The notes beneath the pieces were generated by a model. The model did no database searches. It worked only from the letters and a program-made list of their open reading frames with translations, and was not told the origin of the DNA. A stretch of 64,000 nucleotides of DNA from an uncultured Paracoccus sp. Its GTDB lineage: Bacteria; Pseudomonadota; Alphaproteobacteria; Rhodobacterales; Rhodobacteraceae. Both the position numbers and the translations under genes were made by a program. Within the stretch, counting starts at the first letter, position 1, and every line of letters starts with the position of its first letter. The stretch is from assembly GCF_947487305.1 (NCBI RefSeq), contig NZ_CANKWH010000002.1:186001-250000 (forward strand). Reading direction: 5' to 3'. Positions 36,672 to 44,630 of the stretch are shown here, piece by piece.

Positions 36672-38371
36672 AATCCTGCCCTCGCAATCCCGTTCAGCAC
36701 ATGGCCACGCGCCTCCTTCAGCGGCAGCCGGAAGCGCATTTCCTGCGTGTCGCGATTGGCGAAGGACGGATCGATCCCCAGAAGCTGGTCACGCAGCGCC
36801 ACCGCGCGCTCGCCATCGCCCAGATGCCCCAGCGCCGAAAGCGTGTAGCGCATGGCTGCATGGAAGCGCGGCTGCTTCATCAGGCTGCGGCTGCCGATCT
36901 CGACAGCGCGGTGATGATCGCCCTGCAGCGCCGAGATCATGCAGGCCGTCGTCTCGTAGGTATAGCTGATCGGGCTGTAGCGGCCCAGCATCACCGCCCG
37001 GTCCGACGCCGCCCGCGCCCCATTGAGATCGCCGTTGTAAAGCCGGTGCAGCGCCAGATGATCCCAGACAAAGGCCTGCATCGGGTTCAGCTTTACCGCG
37101 CGCGCGAAGATCTCGGCGGCGATGTCATGGCGGTTCAGCACGAAGCCCATCGTATGGCCGATGCAAGCCAGCGAGATCGAGTTGAACGGGTTCGCCTGCA
37201 TCACGTCGCGGGCGAATTTCTCGGTCTGCTCCAGCCGGGCCTGATCCCAGCCCCCGATATTCTCGCCAAGCGAGAAGGAACTGGCATAGGCACCAAGGCT
37301 GTGGAACAGGCTCGATTCCTCGCGGTCCTGCACCCGTTCCAGCATCGACTGGCTCTGCTGGATGCGGCCGGCATCCAGGTCGAACATGCTGGCCAAGATG
37401 CGATAGCCGATCAGCGTGCCCTGATCATGCGGCACGCCGGCGCGCCTTGGCCCCGGTTGCAGGATGATCTTGGCCAGATGATCGACGTTCTGCGAGACAA
37501 ACTGGTTGGCCAGCATGAAATCGTCATTGACCAGATCCTGCTGCGGGATCTGCACCGACTGGCTGAGCGCCAGCGACCGGTTGCTGGCCTCGTAGATGAG
37601 GAAGGTCAGCGAGACCTTGCTGCCGACCACCAGCGCCCGGGTGCGGATCAGGTAATCCGGGTCGGGCGACAGCGCGTCACCCGCATCGCCCCCGAAGCGG
37701 TCGCCCAGGTTGACGATCTGCACCGGCTGGTATTCGGCCAGGGTGCAGGCGACGGATTCGGTGACGTAATCGCCGACATAGCGAGCCAGCTGGTCGCTGC
37801 CATGGACGATGCTCGGCAGAAGGCCGATGACAATCAGATGCGGATAGATCGGGCGCTGGCCGAAGCCGCCTTCGGGCGCCGCCGGGGCAATCGCGGGCAG
37901 CGCAACGCTGTCCTGCAGGCTGTCGCGCAGATCGGCCCAGACCGCGCGCTCCATCGCCAGCCAGTCCTCGAATTCCTCGTCGGCAATGTCGAAGCCTTCC
38001 AGCAGGTCGACATCGGCGCTGATCCCCGAGGGCAGCGCCCGCGCCTCGTGAATGCTGCGCAGGTCGATCCAGAGGCTGTCCAGTTTCAGGCTCAGCGAGG
38101 TGCGATCGACCGTCAGGATCGCCCCCTCCATCTCGGTCAGGGCGCGCTTCAGGTCGCGGATGGTCTGGCGCAGGCTGCCCGAGGCCTTTTCCTCGTCGCT
38201 CTCGCTCCACAGCTTGTCGCGCAGCCAGATCCGCGTGCGGGTGCCGCGCGGCGACAGCGCCAGAAGCGCCAGCAGCGCACAGGTCTTCTTGCTTTTCGGG
38301 GTCACGTCCCGCCCATCCGCGCCGATCAGGCTGAAGCGCCCCAGCAGATAGAGGCGCGGAAAGCCTGCCAT
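36668..38371 (-). CDS. SARP/BTAD-type regulator with TolB-like and TPR regions
   Basis: A 567-aa predicted transcription factor. N-terminal OmpR-type DNA-binding domain (LYLLGRFSLIGADGRDVTPKSKKTCALLALLAL...; LWSESDEEKASGSLRQTIRDLKRAL), then a BTAD-like helical region (SADVDLLEGFDIADEEFEDWLAMERAVWADLR). A TolB/FlgO-like segment follows (HLIVIGLLPSIVHGSDQLARYVGDYVTESVA, about 195-300), then C-terminal TPR-like repeats (NPFNSISLACIGHTMGF; GDLNGARAASDRAVMLG). No membrane segment. Starts at 38422, 38392 and 38371 are all open; an AGGCG 5 nt before 38371 favours it modestly. It heads the three-gene unit and likely controls it. Confidence 0.78.
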   Translation of the reverse strand: MAGFPRLYLLGRFSLIGADGRDVTPKSKKTCALLALLALSPRGTRTRIWLRDKLWSESDEEKASGSLRQTIRDLKRALTEMEGAILTVDRTSLSLKLDSLWIDLRSIHEARALPSGISADVDLLEGFDIADEEFEDWLAMERAVWADLRDSLQDSVALPAIAPAAPEGGFGQRPIYPHLIVIGLLPSIVHGSDQLARYVGDYVTESVACTLAEYQPVQIVNLGDRFGGDAGDALSPDPDYLIRTRALVVGSKVSLTFLIYEASNRSLALSQSVQIPQQDLVNDDFMLANQFVSQNVDHLAKIILQPGPRRAGVPHDQGTLIGYRILASMFDLDAGRIQQSQSMLERVQDREESSLFHSLGAYASSFSLGENIGGWDQARLEQTEKFARDVMQANPFNSISLACIGHTMGFVLNRHDIAAEIFARAVKLNPMQAFVWDHLALHRLYNGDLNGARAASDRAVMLGRYSPISYTYETTACMISALQGDHHRAVEIGSRSLMKQPRFHAAMRYTLSALGHLGDGERAVALRDQLLGIDPSFANRDTQEMRFRLPLKEARGHVLNGIARAGL

Positions 38372-38479
38372 GATGTCGCCTGAATGGGTCATCTCGCCGT
38401 CCGAAACTCCGCAGAAGGACATGAAGTCGAAATCGCCAACCGGAAATTAATCAGCTGTGTCCAGATATTGACGACCCAA

Positions 38480-38516
38480 TGTGATTCCACTGTGAATTTA
38501 ATCCGGCGAAATGTGA
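38480..38516. promoter_or_regulatory. Phased TGTGA repeats upstream of SARP gene
   Basis: TGTGA occurs at 38480-38484, 38491-38495 and 38512-38516, spaced 11 and 21 bp, one and two helical turns. Heptamers are TGTGATT, TGTGAAT and TGTGATC. SARP-family regulators are known to bind heptameric direct repeats spaced about 11 or 22 bp, so this is a candidate autoregulatory site. It lies about 110-145 bp upstream of the gene. Confidence 0.5.
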
Positions 38517-38584
38517 TCGCCCAACGATTTATTAACAGATCGTGATAGCCACGGCATTTTGCAGTCCGGCGGCAGCGCCCCCGG

Positions 38585-39997
38585 CTAGATCGCCGGTGGT
38601 CGCCGCCCCGGCCAGTCGGTCGCCCTGTGCCACGCCTGACCCATGGCCAGCACCCGCGCATCCGCGCCCACCGGCCCGGCCAGTTGCATCCCCATCGGCA
38701 GGCCGGCATCGCCAAAGCCCACCGGCACCGAGAGGCAGGGCAGCCCGGCCAGACTGACTGGCACCACCACCTCCATCCAGCGGTGATAGGTGTCGAGCGG
38801 CTGGCCGCCCACCGTCGCGGGCCGGCGCAGGGTCTTGTCGAAGGGCCAGACCTGCGCCGAGGGCAAGGCGATCAGATCGACCTCTTGGAACAAAGCCGCG
38901 AGACGCCGATACCAGGCCGAGCGTTGTTCACTGGCAGAATAAAGCTGTGCAGCGGTGAGCCCCTGCCCCTGCTCGATTTCCCAGATCGCCTCGGGGCTGA
39001 GCTGCGGGCGCTTTTCGGGGTCGTCATAAAGCCGCCGCTTGCCGCCGGCATTCAGCACCGCGCGGATCGTCGTCCAGGACTGCCACAATTGCTCGGCCGG
39101 AAAGGGTGGCGTTAGCTCGACCACCGTTGCACCCAGATCCTGCATCTGCCCCAGCGCCGCCTCGCAGAGCGCCAGAATCCCCGGCTCGCAGGGATAGGCC
39201 CCGCCCCAATCGCCCAGCCAGCCGATGCGCAGCCCCTCGACCGGCTGATCCAGCAGCGCGGCAAAGGGCTGGTTCGGGCGGTCGAAGGGCATTTCCGGGT
39301 TGGGCCCGGCGAGGGTTTCCAACAGCCGCGCCAGATCCTCGACCGTTCGCGCCATCGGCCCCGATGTGGCCATGGTCGCCAGAAAACTGTCCCCCAGCGC
39401 CTCGCCCGGCACCAGCCCCCAGCTGGGCCGGAACCCGTAGACATTGCAGAAAGCGGCGGGGTTCCTGAGACTGCCCATCATGTCCGATCCGTCGCAGACC
39501 CATTGCATTCTCGCCGCCAGCGCCGCCGCCGCGCCACCCGAGGAGCCACCGGCACTCAGCGCCGGATCATAGGGATTGCCGGTCACGCCATGGACGGCGT
39601 TGAAGCTGTGCGAGCCGAGGCCCCATTCGGGGGTGTTGGTCTTGCCGATGAAGATCGCCCCCGCCGCCCGCATCCGCGCCGGGACGAGATCATCCGCCGT
39701 CGGAATATGGTCGGCAAACAGCGGTGAGCCCCAGGTGCTGCGCAGCCCGCGCACCTGCGCCAGATCCTTCACCGCGATGGGGATGCCATGCAGCCAGCCT
39801 TCGCCCCGCGCATCCGTGGCGGCGCGGGCCTCGGCCAGCAATTCCTCGCGCGGGCGCAGGCTGACGATGGCGTTGACCTTGGGATTGGCCGCCTCGATTC
39901 GGTCGAGACAGGCCTCCATCACCTCGACGGGCGAGACCGAGCGGGTTCGGATCAGGGCGGAAAGGTCGGTGGCGGAGATTTGGGTGAGATCGCTCAT
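38585..39997 (-). CDS. Amidase signature family amidase
   Basis: A 470-aa amidohydrolase. The Ser-cisSer-Lys triad is visible: Lys77 in IAVKD, the GGSSGG glycine-serine loop at 150-155 and the nucleophile Ser176 in CDGSDMMGSLRNPAAF. The usual T-D-x-G-G-S-I-R motif reads S-D-M-M-G-S-L-R here, within family variation. No signal peptide. It is not fused to GatBC and no gatB/gatC is nearby, so it is more likely a catabolic amidase than tRNA amidotransferase. Substrate unknown. About 160 nt of AT-richer DNA separates it from the SARP gene. Confidence 0.9.
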   Translation of the reverse strand: MSDLTQISATDLSALIRTRSVSPVEVMEACLDRIEAANPKVNAIVSLRPREELLAEARAATDARGEGWLHGIPIAVKDLAQVRGLRSTWGSPLFADHIPTADDLVPARMRAAGAIFIGKTNTPEWGLGSHSFNAVHGVTGNPYDPALSAGGSSGGAAAALAARMQWVCDGSDMMGSLRNPAAFCNVYGFRPSWGLVPGEALGDSFLATMATSGPMARTVEDLARLLETLAGPNPEMPFDRPNQPFAALLDQPVEGLRIGWLGDWGGAYPCEPGILALCEAALGQMQDLGATVVELTPPFPAEQLWQSWTTIRAVLNAGGKRRLYDDPEKRPQLSPEAIWEIEQGQGLTAAQLYSASEQRSAWYRRLAALFQEVDLIALPSAQVWPFDKTLRRPATVGGQPLDTYHRWMEVVVPVSLAGLPCLSVPVGFGDAGLPMGMQLAGPVGADARVLAMGQAWHRATDWPGRRPPAI

Positions 39998-40059
39998 GCG
40001 GGAAGGTTAGAGCGGGCCATGGGTGGGTGGCAAGACGCGGGGCGGCAGAGGCAGACATG

Positions 40060-40090
40060 AAAAGGGCGCGGGAGAACCCCGCGCCCTTTT
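40060..40090. terminator. Bidirectional-looking intrinsic terminator
   Basis: AAAAGGGCGCGGG (40060-40072) and CCCGCGCCCTTTT (40078-40090) are perfectly complementary over 13 bp around a 5-base loop, with A/T runs at the stem base. It ends the TRAP-usp transcript (minus strand) 18 nt after the usp stop. Confidence 0.9.
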
Positions 40091-40108
40091 CCGCGTTTTG
40101 GCAGAGGT

Positions 40109-40531
40109 TTACCGCACCACCATCACCGAGACCGGCGAATGGCGCACCACCGCATTGGCATAGCTGCTCAAGAGCATGCTGCGCAGCTCGTCCGGTTTCT
40201 GGCTGCCCATCACGATCAGATCGACACCCAGTTTCTTGGCGCTTTTCAGGATCGTCTCGGCGATATGGCCGTGGCCGACATGGGTCTTGACCTTGACGCC
40301 CTTCACATGCGCGGCGGCGAATTCGTTCAGGCTGGCCTTCATCGCCTCGAGCACGGTCTTCTCGTAATCCTTGGGCAGGAAGGTGGCGACCATCGAGCTG
40401 CCGAAATCCTGCACGATGCCGAGAAGATGGATCGTGCCGCCCTCGCCCGCCTGACGGATCGCGGCGGGCAAGGCTTTCTGCCAGCTTTCGGGCTGGTTGA
40501 CGGCGATTGGCAGAAGCACGTTCTCAGGCAT
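40109..40531 (-). CDS. Universal stress protein, TRAP-linked
   Basis: A 140-aa UspA-fold protein: VLLPIAVNQPES at the N-terminus, GHGHIAETILKSAKKLGVDLIVMGSQ and the C-terminal HSPVSVMVV strand. The classical ATP-binding G-x2-G-x9-G(S/T) is eroded: after MGSQKPDEL the second and third glycines are missing. It overlaps the TRAP permease gene by 8 nt. Usp proteins encoded with TRAP transporters (for example TeaD of Halomonas) are known to modulate transport, so a regulatory role is plausible here. Confidence 0.85.
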   Translation of the reverse strand: MPENVLLPIAVNQPESWQKALPAAIRQAGEGGTIHLLGIVQDFGSSMVATFLPKDYEKTVLEAMKASLNEFAAAHVKGVKVKTHVGHGHIAETILKSAKKLGVDLIVMGSQKPDELRSMLLSSYANAVVRHSPVSVMVVR

Positions 40532-43373
40532 GGCTCAGCCCTTTCTTGCTCTGGGCGGGCGCCCGGTCATTGGGGTCCTCGCGGCGGCGCTGCAACCAGA
40601 TGACCAGGCCCAGAAGCAGGAAGGCCGGGATATACATCCAGTATTTCGACGGCGCGTCGGCGGGCTGGCGCACCAGCAGAACCTTCTGATCCCAATCGAG
40701 ACCGGCCTTCTGCGCCACGCTGTCAAAGGCCACGTCGTCGATCAGCACCTGGTCGCCATCGGTTCTGAGGCCAAGGATGCCGACATTCTGCAGCCGCTCG
40801 GCCCCGTCGGCGCCCTCGGGCACCTGCAGAAGCGCGACGAACTCGACCGGATCGCCCACATCGTTCAGACCCTCGACCCGCAGCCGCATGTCGGCGCCGA
40901 CCGGGGCTTCTCCGATGGCCTGCTCGAGTTCCGCCGGCGGGCGATCGTTCCAGGGCGGCGCGATCATGTCCATCCAGAAGCCCGGGCGGAAGATGGTGAA
41001 GGCAATCAGCAGCAGCAGCACGGTTTCCCAGATCTTGTTGCGCACCAGGAACCAGCCCTGTGTCGCCGCGGCAAACAGCAGCATGGCTATCGTCGCGGTG
41101 ATGAAGACGAAGATGCCGTGGAACCAGTCCGTGTTGATCAGGAGGAGATCGGTGTTGAAGATGAACAGGAACGGCAGCGCCGCCGTCCGCAGCGAATAGC
41201 CAAAGGCCACCACGCCCGTCTTGATCGGATCACCACCCGAGACGGCGGCGGCGGCAAAGCTCGCAAGGCCCACAGGTGGCGTCACGTCGGCCATGATGCC
41301 GAAGTAGAACACGAAGAGGTGGACCGCGATCAGCGGCACGATCAGCCCGTTCTGCTGGCCAAGCGTGACGATGACCGGGGCGAGCAGCGCCGAGACGACG
41401 ATGTAGTTCGCCGTGGTCGGCAGGCCCATGCCGAGGATCAGCGACAGGATCGCGGTCAGGAACAGGATCGCCAGCAGGTTGCCGCCCGACAGAACCTCGA
41501 CCACATCGGCCAAGGCCGAGCCGACGCCTGTCTGGCTGACTGCGCCGACGATGATACCCGCCGTCGCCGTGGCGATGCCGATGCCGATCATGTTCCGCGC
41601 GCCCGAGATCAGCCCGTCGATCAGGTCGGCGAAACCGGCCCTGAAGGTCGCGCCGAAGCTGCGGTTGCCGCTGCGATCCTCGCCCCGGAACATGGCCATC
41701 AGCGGCCGCTGCGTCAGCAGGATGAAGATCATGAAGGCCGTGGCCCAGAAGGCCGAGAGGCCCGGCGACAGCCGGTCGACCATCAGCGCCCAGACCAGCA
41801 CCACCACCGGCAAGATGAAATAGAGGCCGGAGCGCACCGTCGGTCCCGGCAGCGGCAATTGCGTCACCGGGGCATTCGGGTCGTCGATCTCCAGCGGCTC
41901 CTCGCGCGCGCCGAGCCACAAGAGGCCGATATAGACCAGCGTCAGCAGCCCGAAGACCACCCAGATCGCGGCATCGCCAAAGGCGGGACGGATCCAGCCC
42001 ATCAGGTAATAGGTCAAGAGCGACAGGATGCAGATGCCCGCAATGATGAAGGCCGTGGTCAGCAGCCGGCGCAGCAGGGGCGGCGGCTCATAGGCGCGCG
42101 GCAGGCCCTTCATGCCGGCCTTCATCGCCTCGAGATGGACGATATAGACCAGCGCGATATAGCTGATCGAGGCCGGAACGACGGCGTGCTTGACCACGTC
42201 GAAATAGGGAATGCCCACATATTCGACCATCAGGAAGGCGGCGGCGCCCATCACCGGCGGCATGATCTGGCCGTTGACCGAGGATGCCACCTCGACCGCA
42301 CCGGCCTTTTCGCTCGAGAACCCGACCTTCTTCATCAGCGGAATGGTGAAGGTGCCGGTGGTCACGACGTTGGCGATGGAGGACCCCGAGATCAGCCCGG
42401 TCATGGCCGAGCTGACGACAGCGGCCTTGGCTGGCCCGCCGCGCAGGTGGCCCATCAGGCTGAAGGCGACCTGGATGAAGTAGTTGCCGGCCCCGGCCTT
42501 GTCCAGAAGCGCGCCGAACAGCACGAACAGGAACACGAAGCTGGTCGAGACGCCAAGCGCGATGCCGAAGACGCCCTCGGTCGTGGTCCATTGATGGTTC
42601 ACCACTTCCGACAGGTTGTTGCCCTTGTGGGCGATGATGTCGGGCATCCAGGGGCCAAGGAAGGTATAGGCCAGGAACAGCGTCGCCACGATCATCAGCG
42701 CCGGGCCGAGGCTGCGGCGCGTGGCCTCGAGCAGCAGCATCAGGCCGGCGACCGAAACCACGTAATCTATCAGGATCGGCGCACCGACGCGGGTGCTGAT
42801 CGCGGCATAGTTCAGGTAGATGTAGAGGGCACAGAAGGCCGAAACCAAGGCCAGCGCCCATTCCCAGGGCGGCACCCAGGTCTTGGGACTGCCGAGAAGG
42901 ATGCAGGCGATGATCGCGGCGGCAACCACGGGGATCCACCAGCTGGGAACCCCGGCCTTGGCGCCGGACATGAAGAGAAATGCGAGCAGAACCGGCACGC
43001 CCACGGCCAGCGCCAGCTGGAAGGGCGAGCGTTCGGCGGGATAGGCCATGAAGGCCAGAAACAGCGCGAAGGCCAGGTGGATCGAGCGGGTCTCGGTGCT
43101 GTCCAAGACCCCGAAGCCGAACATGAAGGGCAGAGGCGAGGCGATCCACAGCTGGAACAGCGACCAGCAGAGCGCGGTCACAAGGATGATCTTGCCGACC
43201 ATGCCCGCGGGCGTGCGCGCCCCGGTATCGGACGAGGCGACAAGCTCGTCGAGTTCATCCTGCGACAGACCGCCCGCACCTGAGGCGTCCATCTCGACCG
43301 CGGCAGCTTCCCATTGCTCGTCATCGCGCTTGGGCTTTTGCGGGTCCGGGTTGTTGGTGTTGTGATCGCTCAT
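40524..43373 (-). CDS. TRAP transporter fused permease (TAXI type) with C-terminal DUF3394
   Basis: A 949-aa inner-membrane protein combining the small (DctQ-like) and large (DctM-like) TRAP permease subunits, with many hydrophobic helices. TRAP landmarks include SSVNGQIMPPVMGAAAFLMVEY and LILGMGLPTTANYIVVSALLAP, and ADVTPPVGLASFAAAA. The C-terminal 130 residues (about 815-915) are soluble and PDZ-like, matching DUF3394, followed by one last helix and a basic tail. It imports an organic acid or similar solute using a sodium or proton gradient. It is encoded after its binding protein and before usp. Confidence 0.92.
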   Translation of the reverse strand: MSDHNTNNPDPQKPKRDDEQWEAAAVEMDASGAGGLSQDELDELVASSDTGARTPAGMVGKIILVTALCWSLFQLWIASPLPFMFGFGVLDSTETRSIHLAFALFLAFMAYPAERSPFQLALAVGVPVLLAFLFMSGAKAGVPSWWIPVVAAAIIACILLGSPKTWVPPWEWALALVSAFCALYIYLNYAAISTRVGAPILIDYVVSVAGLMLLLEATRRSLGPALMIVATLFLAYTFLGPWMPDIIAHKGNNLSEVVNHQWTTTEGVFGIALGVSTSFVFLFVLFGALLDKAGAGNYFIQVAFSLMGHLRGGPAKAAVVSSAMTGLISGSSIANVVTTGTFTIPLMKKVGFSSEKAGAVEVASSVNGQIMPPVMGAAAFLMVEYVGIPYFDVVKHAVVPASISYIALVYIVHLEAMKAGMKGLPRAYEPPPLLRRLLTTAFIIAGICILSLLTYYLMGWIRPAFGDAAIWVVFGLLTLVYIGLLWLGAREEPLEIDDPNAPVTQLPLPGPTVRSGLYFILPVVVLVWALMVDRLSPGLSAFWATAFMIFILLTQRPLMAMFRGEDRSGNRSFGATFRAGFADLIDGLISGARNMIGIGIATATAGIIVGAVSQTGVGSALADVVEVLSGGNLLAILFLTAILSLILGMGLPTTANYIVVSALLAPVIVTLGQQNGLIVPLIAVHLFVFYFGIMADVTPPVGLASFAAAAVSGGDPIKTGVVAFGYSLRTAALPFLFIFNTDLLLINTDWFHGIFVFITATIAMLLFAAATQGWFLVRNKIWETVLLLLIAFTIFRPGFWMDMIAPPWNDRPPAELEQAIGEAPVGADMRLRVEGLNDVGDPVEFVALLQVPEGADGAERLQNVGILGLRTDGDQVLIDDVAFDSVAQKAGLDWDQKVLLVRQPADAPSKYWMYIPAFLLLGLVIWLQRRREDPNDRAPAQSKKGLSHA

Positions 43374-43414
43374 CCCTGTCTTCCCTCGTCAGTCTCGTGC
43401 TGGTTGTGGAGACA

Positions 43415-43440
43415 AGGGGCCCGGCGTGAACCGGACCCCT
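43415..43440 (-). terminator. Intercistronic hairpin between TRAP binding protein and permease
   Basis: AGGGGCCCGG (43415-43424) and CCGGACCCCT (43431-43440) pair over 10 bp with one G-T wobble and a 6-base loop. There is no long T-run. Such stems between a binding-protein gene and its permease often stabilise or attenuate the transcript so that more binding protein is made. Confidence 0.65.
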
Positions 43441-43456
43441 GATTGTTCTGCCTAGA

Positions 43457-44428
43457 TTACTGGATCCAGCCTTTCTCGCGATAGTACTTCTCGGCGCCCG
43501 GGTGCAGCGGGGCGCTGTTGCCCTGGCTGACCATTTCTTCCGGGGTCAGGTTGGCGAAGGCCGGGTGCAGGCCCTTGAAGCGGTCGAAATTGTCGAATAC
43601 CGCCTTCACCACCTCGTAAACCATGTCCTCGGGCACATCGGCCGAGGTCACGAAGGTCGCCTTGACGCCGAAGGTGTTGGTGTCGGCGTCGGTGCCGGCA
43701 TACATGCCGCCGGGGATCACCGCCTTGGCGTAATAGGGATTGTCCGCAACCAGCTTGTCGATCTCTGGGCCTTCGACCGGCACCAGGTTGGCCTCGACGG
43801 TCGAGGTCGCTTCCTGGATCGAGCCGTTCGGGTGGCCGACGGTGTAGATGATGGCGTCGACGGTGTTGTCCCCCAGCGCCGCCGACTGCTCGGCCGGCTT
43901 CAGCTGCGAGGCCAGCGAGAAATCACCCATGGTCCAGCCCTTGGCGGCCAGAACCACCTCCATCGTCGCCAGCTGGCCCGAGCCCGGGTTGCCGACGTTG
44001 ACGCGCTTGCCCTTCAGGTCGTCGAAGGTGGCGATATTGGCGTCCTTGCGGGCCACCACGGTGAAGGGTTCGGGGTGAACCGAAAAGACCGAGCGTAGAC
44101 CCTCGAACTTCTTGTCGCCCTCGAACTCGGCCGAGCTGCCGTTATAGGCGTGATACTGGATGTCGGATTGCGCGACGCCCATGGTCATGTCGCCGGCCTT
44201 GATCGCGTTCACGTTGGCGACCGACCCGCCGGTCGAGGGCGCGGTGCATTTGATCCCGGTCTTAGCCGTGTCGCGGTTCACCAGGCGGCAGATCGACTGG
44301 CCGACGACATAATAGACGCCGGTCTGGCCGCCCGTGCCGATGGTCATGAAACGCTCTTCCTGCGCCGAGGCGGTCCCTGCACAAAGTGCAAGCGCAGCGG
44401 TCAGGAAAACGGGTTTGAACATGGTCAT
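43457..44428 (-). CDS. TAXI family TRAP transporter solute-binding protein
   Basis: A 323-aa periplasmic binding protein. Signal peptide residues 1-22 (ending GTASAQ), then the TAXI signature FMTIGTGGQTGVYYVVGQSICRLVN near 27-50, followed by TGGSVANVNAI, GVAQSDIQYHAYNG, VNVGNPGSGQLATMEVVL and VDAIIYTVGHPNGSIQEA. GGAGCATCCT precedes the ATG. It supplies ligand to the fused permease downstream. The ligand is unknown; some TAXI proteins bind glutamate or 2-oxoglutarate. Confidence 0.93.
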   Translation of the reverse strand: MTMFKPVFLTAALALCAGTASAQEERFMTIGTGGQTGVYYVVGQSICRLVNRDTAKTGIKCTAPSTGGSVANVNAIKAGDMTMGVAQSDIQYHAYNGSSAEFEGDKKFEGLRSVFSVHPEPFTVVARKDANIATFDDLKGKRVNVGNPGSGQLATMEVVLAAKGWTMGDFSLASQLKPAEQSAALGDNTVDAIIYTVGHPNGSIQEATSTVEANLVPVEGPEIDKLVADNPYYAKAVIPGGMYAGTDADTNTFGVKATFVTSADVPEDMVYEVVKAVFDNFDRFKGLHPAFANLTPEEMVSQGNSAPLHPGAEKYYREKGWIQ

Positions 44429-44586
44429 AGGATGCTCCCTAATTGTACGATTTTGTCCCGCAGCTTCACATACGGGTTATTAACCACGGTAACGCAGTGA
44501 TCGGGATTGGCAATCGGTAACAATACCTATCACGAATTTTCCTTGCCCGTCAGGCCATTGCACCCCGTATCTTGCGCAGATTCCGA

Positions 44587-44616
44587 TTCGCGCCACCAGA
44601 CTTCGCGCCACCGGAC
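44587..44616. repeat. 15-bp tandem repeat in intergenic DNA
   Basis: TTCGCGCCACCAGAC (44587-44601) is followed directly by TTCGCGCCACCGGAC (44602-44616), one mismatch in 15. It lies between the TRAP binding-protein promoter side and the 3' end of the aminotransferase gene. The rest of 44429-44630 (202 bases) shows no gene. Confidence 0.8.
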
Positions 44617-44630
44617 CACGCGGCGCGCCG

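Noticed and set aside
38585..39997. Amidase as GatA of tRNA amidotransferase
   Set aside because: No gatB or gatC nearby and the sequence lacks the close GatA pattern; a catabolic amidase fits better.
40497..43283. 928-codon open frame antisense to the TRAP permease
   Set aside because: It mirrors a real membrane protein; its translation is His/Gln/Asp/Arg-rich with no domain, the usual shadow of hydrophobic GC-rich codons.
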